Origin: Hoplostethus atlanticus
Taxonomy: Eukaryota; Chordata; Actinopteri; Trachichthyiformes; Trachichthyidae
NCBI GenBank assembly: GCA_034670405.1
Contig: JAXDDX010000041.1
Coordinates: 1,557,001 to 1,621,000 of the forward strand
Direction: 5' to 3'
DNA: 64,000 bases
In this document: positions 28,501 through 36,000 of the stretch, one piece after another
How positions within the stretch are numbered: the first letter of the stretch is position 1
How the letters are laid out: the number at the start of each line of letters is the position of its first letter
The notes under the pieces: generated by a model
The model's database searches: none
What the model was told of the DNA's origin: nothing
What the model saw: the letters and a program-made list of their open reading frames with translations, nothing else
Translations under genes and position numbers: made by a program

Positions 28501-31500
28501 GATCATTATAATTATTCATAGATGGAGCAGAGATTGGAGTGGGAGGCGAGGTCTCAGAGCAGCCATATGATACTACAGCACGGCGGAGGTGTTTTCACAG
28601 GGAGGGAAAGGAAGAAAAAAAAAGGCTGCACCAGTCATGATTCAGTGTTTTACCGGAAACATGAAACATCGTTCGGATATACATCAGAGGGCTGTGCATC
28701 GTCTGCCTTTTGCTTCACCGTGGAAAAAATGGCTCCGCACAAGAAGTTAGTCATCCAAAAACATCTGTGAGGAGCAGGATTCCACCTTTGGCACTTTTTT
28801 TTCCCATCGGTATCGCTGTTCTTTGAGTTCCTGTGGTTTGAATAAATTGGGTGGGTGGGTTTCATTTTTGTTTTAAAGAGTCAATGAAAAGAAAGAAACA
28901 TTGTTCCGCCTTGTTAGCTAACTCTCCATATCACAACGTACACCTAATCAACAATAAATGCCTTGTATATTGTATTTGTTCATCAAAATCGCATTACTGC
29001 TTCTTCCTGGGAAACAGCGTATTTTTAGTGGTTACTTTATATGTCAATCCCTCAAACAATCCCTCCCTCCACGCCCCCCATCATATAAAACCTGCAACTA
29101 AGACGCCGCAGAGTTGGTGGGATAGCTTGTTTTGAAAAAGATTATTCTAGAGGATACTGGAGTGTACTACAGCGGTGGAGCACGACAGCTTTATATGACT
29201 ACAAGCCAATTAGGCGGCCATGTTTCATCAATCTTGGTCCTGATTATTTCTGGGATGTAGCAGCTTCAAGGCCGCCCCTGGCAGATGGTTCAGACCTTGT
29301 ATTCAGGTTAAAGGAGAAGTCCACCTGGGAGAGAGGACTTCACTACAGCTACCACTATCAATTAGTTCATTTTCCATCATCTTTTTTAAATTGTTATGTT
29401 TGTGTGTTTGTCTGTATGTGTCTATGTTTGTTTGCTTCCTTCTCTCCTCTGCCGAATCTTTTCATTATGTCTCTCTTTCTCTCTCTCTTTCATTTGCGCT
29501 TTTCCTCTCCACTTTTTTGGTTCTATTATCTAGTTCATGTTCCACTAACAGAAGAGTGTTTCTGTGGATGTCCAAGGTGAACTGCTCTTTTGCAGCACAA
29601 TGATATAGCGAATGAACACCTTGGAAATTAATTACACCCAGCAAAGAGGGAAGCAGGAGGAAGAGTGAGAAATTTACCAGTTTGAGATACATCAAAAGCA
29701 AGGGGATGGCAATGTTGTGTGTTGGATGTTTTGTTTTTTTGTATTTAGATGAGAGTCCGTACCCTCAATTAAAATGCCCATCTGTAGAAATAGGCTATTA
29801 CATATTCTTGAACTTCACAGACAGAATGAAGCAATTGAGAACAAAGAGAAACCCATCCAGAATATGAGCTGCCCAGTGCTCAAAGCCAAGGGGGATAATT
29901 TCCCTTAATGAATTCCTTTCTTTCATTACAGACAGCACCGCCAACATCATTGCCAAGCGGCGGCATTTCAACCAGGAGCTGTACGAGCTACCCATCGTGG
30001 TGTGGGACGGCGGGGAGCCATCGCTGAGCGGCACCAGCACCCTGACCCTGCGGGTCTGCCCATGCCAGCGCCATGGCAGGATCCGAACGTGCCAGGGCGA
30101 GCCGTTCCTGTCCTCGGCAGGTCTCAGCACAGGAGCTCTCATTGCTATCCTGCTGTGCATCGTCATCCTGCTGGGTAAGTTGGGACAGGTGTGGGGGGAC
30201 CGCAGCAGGGGAGTGGGGGAGCTGCCCTGGGGCAAATATCCTGGGGGCTCTGGACGGAGGTGATGGACCACAGAGGAGTGGTGAAGGGTCGAGGGCGTTT
30301 GACAAGGGCAAGGGCAGAGGAGGAGAGGGATGAATAGACATGTAAAGACACAGGTGGAATTCAGAATGAGGATGGAGAGAGCTGGAAAGTGGCAGGGAGA
30401 GGGGATGGAAGAAAGGGGGGAGGATATAAATGGTAAAGGGAAGAAGGCCAGAGAGAGAAGGCTGGGTAAGGGGTGATTGGAAAGAAGGAGATGAAGACAG
30501 CAAAGAGGGGAATGGAGATTGCGGGGTCAGTATGATTTGAGAAAGGCATAAAGAAAGAACATTGAATAATCCCACAGCGGATGAAGGGGGGAACTTTGGG
30601 CAGAGAACAGAGGAGACTTATGCTATGTTCAGACAGGTAGCTCAAATCCAAAGAAATGTTGTAGAGCTGATACACTTTCTAAAGTCTGAACAGCAAAAAA
30701 ACACATGGAATCGGATCTTTTCAGATCAGATCTAAACCACATTCGTTGGTCAAATTGCATCTCTGAAAATACAACTCAGTCTTAGTGTGTTTCTGCAGAC
30801 ATCTATTTTCTACCGTGGTAGCCATCGCAGGAGTCCCCCTCCATGCATTTATCCTGCCTCTATCCTTCATCGGTGCTGCAGTGAATTCTTTCTCAAAGGC
30901 TATACGGATGAACCAAAGGATTGTAAAACAAAATGTAATGTTTCCTTTTAGCTTCTGATGGTTCAAAAGAGATCAAATCTTATTTTTCTCAAAAGTTCCC
31001 TATTGGGGAAACAGAAGTGCTGCATTCATTCAATAGGCATCCAGCAAAAAGTGAGACTTACAATCACTCTGAGGGTTTTTTTTGTCACTCCCTATCCGAC
31101 ATGTACACTATATGGCCAAAAGTCAGTGGACACCTGACCATCACACCTATATGAGCTTGCTGGACATCCCATTCTATCCCATCCCATATCCCAAAGGTGT
31201 CCAATGGGGTTGAGGTCAGGGCTCTGTGCAGGCCAATCCAGTTCCTCCACACCAAACTGGTCTAACCTATGTCTTTATGGACCTCACTTTGTGCACAGGG
31301 GCTCAGTCATGCTGGAACAGCAAAGGGCCTTCCCCTAAACTGTTGCCACAAAGTTGGAAGCGCCCAATTGGCTAAAATGTCTTGGTATCCTGTAGCATTA
31401 AGATTACCCTTCACTGGAACTAAGGGGCCAAGCCCAAACCCTGAAAAACAGGGTGGCTGAAACACCTGAACTCAATCATTAGTAGGGGTGTTCACTGACT

Positions 31501-32992
31501 TTTGGCCATATATATATTATTTGTCATCACATGCTGCAACAAGAACAACAACAAATATGGAGGAGAGTGAGCAGGAGACATGGACTAGACTCAATGATAA
31601 CTGAAACGTGGCTGAGTGAGGGAGACTACGCTCCATTATTCATCTTTTCACAAACTGTGACGCTATAGTCGTGGTGGTGGTGGAGTGGCAGTTATCTACA
31701 AACCTGTCTTTAAATGTTCTCCCCTCTCTTCTCTTAGTTTCTTAATTAATGGGAAGTCTGTTGCAAACTACAGGCCCATTTCCAAGGAAAGAACATCTTT
31801 GAAATTCCAATCTGGTTTTAGAGCACTGCACAGCACAGATACCGCTCTTCTCAGGGTGACCGATGACCTCCTTTTAGCTGCAGATGCTGGGCAATGTTCC
31901 ATTTTAATTCTTTTAGATCTCAGTGCTGCTTCTGATACTGTAGTCCATGCCATTTTACCTGACCGCCTACGAAACTGGGTTGGTCTCTGTTCTCCACTGT
32001 TTCAATTCCTCCCTCTCCAATAGAACATTCTCAGTCTCAGTAGGTATTTCATTATCATCCTCAGGAAACATTACCTGTAGGGGTCCCACAGGGCTCAGTC
32101 CTGGGCCCCATCTTACTCTCAATCTGCACGCTTCCACTTCCACGCTTCCAGCTTTGATACAGGAGTCGTGCAATCCTGCTTCTTCCACCTGAGAAATAGT
32201 TACGCAGTTACGCAGTAATTACGCAGTTTTTTATCCTGCAGTGATCTAGAAAGTCATCCAAGCTTTTATTTCCTCTCAGCTAGACTTCTGCAACTCTTTA
32301 CTCTTTTATTCCTGCCTTAGTCAGAAGTCCCTCTTTCATCTCCGGCTTGTACAAAACACAGCAATCGGGATTCCTACTGGCACCAAGAGATAAGCTCATA
32401 TAACCCCTATTTTAGCATCTCTACACTGGTTACCCTTTAGTTTTAGAATTGATTTTAAGATTTTGCTGATAACTTTTAAGGCACGGATGGGTCTGGCTCC
32501 AAGCTATATCACAAAACTTGTATCTCCATGTGAGCCGGATCGCAGCCTGAGGTCCTCAGGCAGATCCCTATTGGCTGTCTCCAAGTCGAGATTGTAAACT
32601 TGGAGGCGATCAGGCTTTTTCGATCAGGGCTCCCAGACTCTGGATCGATCTGTCTGAGGAGCTCAAGCTGGATAAATCAGTATCTTCTTTTAAATCACTT
32701 CTACAAACTAGCTTTCATGTAATTCCCTCTCCATGTATTTATTTATCCCTGTTTCCATTGTGTTTTGAACTTGTTTGGTTGTTTTCATCTATATGTGTAC
32801 ATGTGTATATGTATATGTGTGTGTGTGTGTGTACATATATGTATGTATAGACATGTATAAGTGCGTATGTATTTGTATTTACTTGTATAGCTTATATTTT
32901 CTATATCTTACCCTTCCTGTGTTTATATCATCTTCTGTTTTTTATTGCTCTGTACCGCACTTTGTAGCTTTATTTTGAAAAGTGCTTTTTAA

Positions 32993-33028
<36 letters not shown>

Positions 33029-36000
33029 CATTCATATTATTATTAATGACGAATAAGAAAGAGCGATGTGTGATGTTACTAGCTTGTAAACGACCCCTTA
33101 GTCAGCATGCACGTGCCTGCATCATTACTATGACAACCAGTGTCGTTATGGCAGCAGATACCATCTAAACACACAAATCCGATCTGGTCCCTTGTAAACT
33201 ACAACGTGGACAATCAGCCTTAAAGATCAGTTTTGAAAAACAAATCGGATTTCGCCTGCCGCGTGAACAGCGTTAGAGATGGAAAATCTCTCGGTTCTCA
33301 CTTATCATCACACATTGTTCTCCCCTGTCCTTTTCATACTTAGTATTCTTTCCACTATAAGGCTGTATGGATTTTCATGAGAGGGTTTGTAGTCAAAGAT
33401 CAAATGGAACTCATTAAACTTGCCCAAGTAAACAATCTCGTCAGCCAAAACTGGGGTGGGTGGTGGGAGGGAAAATGTCACGTACAAACAAATATCTTCC
33501 TGTGCAAACAAAATCACAGTAGGAAACAGTTAGAGAAAGTGTATAATTAGCACAGTTCACCGTTGCCCTTCTCCCCCTCCTCCTCCCCTCAGCGATTGTC
33601 TGCGGACATTAGCGCGTGAAGGTTATGCATATTCCTATCAGCGGTCTCTCTACTCGACGCCAGAGCCTGTGGCTGGGAGGAACGAAAAGGCCATCGCCAC
33701 TGTTTGGAGCAAACACTTGAGCGAGAGACAGAGGCTGCATCGCTAATCATCGGCGTAAGGCAGATAGAGAGAGATGTGTGGAAGGAGAGAGAGAGACATA
33801 GACAGACAGAGAGAGAGAGAGAGGTCTGAATCATAAAAGTCAAATAGACTCACAAGTAGCTTTTTTATTGGAGTTTTGATAGCCTGTCATCTCGCCAGGT
33901 TCGAGATTTTGTTGGAAGGGGGAGTCCAAACCAATCTGATCCCAGTTCCAGTAACGTCATCTACCATGATGGACACGTCTGCTCTTCTCTGGTGTTCATA
34001 CCAGTTAAGAACACAGGAAGAAATAGCTCGCTATGAGCTTCAGTCCAGACTGCGATTTGCCCCTTGATTTTGTTACGCTCGGGTTTCCCAGCACGAGGAA
34101 CTGCCGGCGCTCAGGGTTTGGGATCGACTCCTGTACGTTGGTTTCGATTACATTCTCACTGCTAACGAACAGTCTGCTTGGTGGAAGACCTACATTTTCA
34201 GGTGTCTTGGTATGGTTATTCGGTGCCAGCCAAGTTCAAGAGACAGATAGGAGGAAAGAGAGAGAGAGAGAGGCCTGTGCACAGGGTGTAGCGAGAGAGT
34301 AAATGGATTTAGACGTGCTTACTGAAGAAGTGTTAGAAAAGCATTAGAAAAACGGTGGTAGAGGCAGCGGTGGAGAAACAGGTGGCAGAGGCAGAAAGAG
34401 CAATGTCTGTGTCAGATACATCGTCTCAGTTACATAAACATGGCTTGGAGATTCAACTCAGATGTACCTTTGCTTGTCATCATGATTTGTTTTTGTGTGA
34501 TTGTTGTTTTTTTTTTTTTTTTAGGTAAGACACATTTTACAAGGCCCCTTTAAAGCTTTTTTATAAGGCACTTCTTAACCTCTGTGTTTTAATCTCTGTA
34601 CACTCAACTAAACCAGACTAATTAAGAGGCAGAGAGGGCCACAGACACACATTGGGCCTATTCTAGATTAAACTGGACTAGAATTACTTAAAATAGTCAT
34701 ACATTTAATCACTGTCTGGATTAAACTAATCTGGTTCAAAGGGAAACGATCAGTATCAATATTACAGGACTAATTGCAAGGGCTAACTGAGGGATCAAGT
34801 TAAACCTACAGCCTCCTATTGAATGGAAGGCTAGAGCTACTGTACAGCTAGAATTGAGTCATATTATATATATTTGTATGAATCAGAGCCAAAGAACCTC
34901 CTCAAGTTTTGATAAATTGTGATTTATTTTATTTAGCTTATTTTGTGATTCAGTCTTATATCTCAAAGTTTAAGAGAGTTTAAGGACAAGTAAGAAAGAA
35001 ATTAGAGTCTGATTAGGTCTGGATAATTCCTCATGGACTCCAGTGCTCAAACATACAGGAATTTAAACCAAGTGTACATCATTAAAAGTCACATACTCTT
35101 GATTAGTCCTAGTCATACATTAGTTCAACATTAAATCCTACCCCAAACGTAGCTCTTATTTTGTAACTCTCACTTTTTGCTGGATGCCTAGTGAATGAAC
35201 GCACCACTTCTATTTCCCCAATAGGGAACTTTTGAGAAAAATAAGGTTTGCTCTCTTTTGAACCATCAGAAGCTAAAAGGAAACATTACAGTTTGTTTTA
35301 CAATCCTTTGGTTCATCCGTATAGCCTTTGAGAAAGAATTCTCTGCAGCACCGATGAAGGATAGAGGCAGGATAAATGCATGGAGGGGGACTCCTGTGAT
35401 GGCTACCACGGTAGAAAATAGATATCTTCAGATTGGATTAATGCTCCCTGGTGTAATAAGTAGTTTATTGAGCAACAGTTAGACCTCAACTGGTCTGCGC
35501 CAGGCGTATGAAACGACCTGAATAAACCATTAAGGGAGCATTACTGTAGAGTGTATAGCAACACAGTGAGTATAGTAGGAAACTTTACTAAAAATATTTT
35601 AGATTATTGTTCATCATAAACTATAGATAGAGCATTGAGGCGTACGAGATGTTGGCAAATAAACCATTAAAGGTCCATTAACCCAATGTCTAGGTATCAT
35701 TTTACCTTTTTCATGAACTTGGATTACTCACTTCTGGACCACAATGGGGTCTTAAACTGGAAGATAGTGGGGGCCCAAAAAAAAAAAAAAGAGCACGAGG
35801 AAGTAATTCTAAAAGTTATATTTCCTGGTTCCGCTCACAGCGATTGACCCCGCTTACCTCGCACACGCTCACATCCTTGCATTGTGCGATTGGTCGCTTT
35901 AAACAGTGTCCTGATAAGCACTGTCCCAGATATATTGCTTTTTTTCCCCCCCTAACCCCACTTGGGCAGGAAGAGCCTGAGCAGAGTGCAGTGAAGTCGG

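Larger units (their letters stand above)
19209..29931 (+). other. cdh18: cdh18 intron, 10.7 kb
   Basis: It holds five SINE-like repeats (20.1-22.3 and 26.5 kb) and the TTAA element with a nested MITE (23620-25212). It also has a (GA)n at 27285-27301 and pyrimidine-rich low complexity at 28190-28430. Stretches 25213-26511 and 26641-29931 show no recognisable gene. Confidence 0.85.
30621..33275. mobile_element. hAT-like non-autonomous transposon, split by two insertions
   Basis: The left end GTTCAGACAGGTAGCTCAAA resembles the reverse complement of the right end (CTGTTCACGCGGCAGGCGAA). Internal AAATCCGAT-type words near both ends are usual for this fish family. A Tc1-like element (31104-31514) and an L2 LINE (31575-33045) sit inside. 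The boundaries are approximate. Confidence 0.5.

Noticed and set aside
30721-30966. Open frame repeated at 35258-35482 as a duplicated small gene
   Set aside because: The similarity covers the whole inverted repeat, not just the frame, and the surroundings are transposon sequence.
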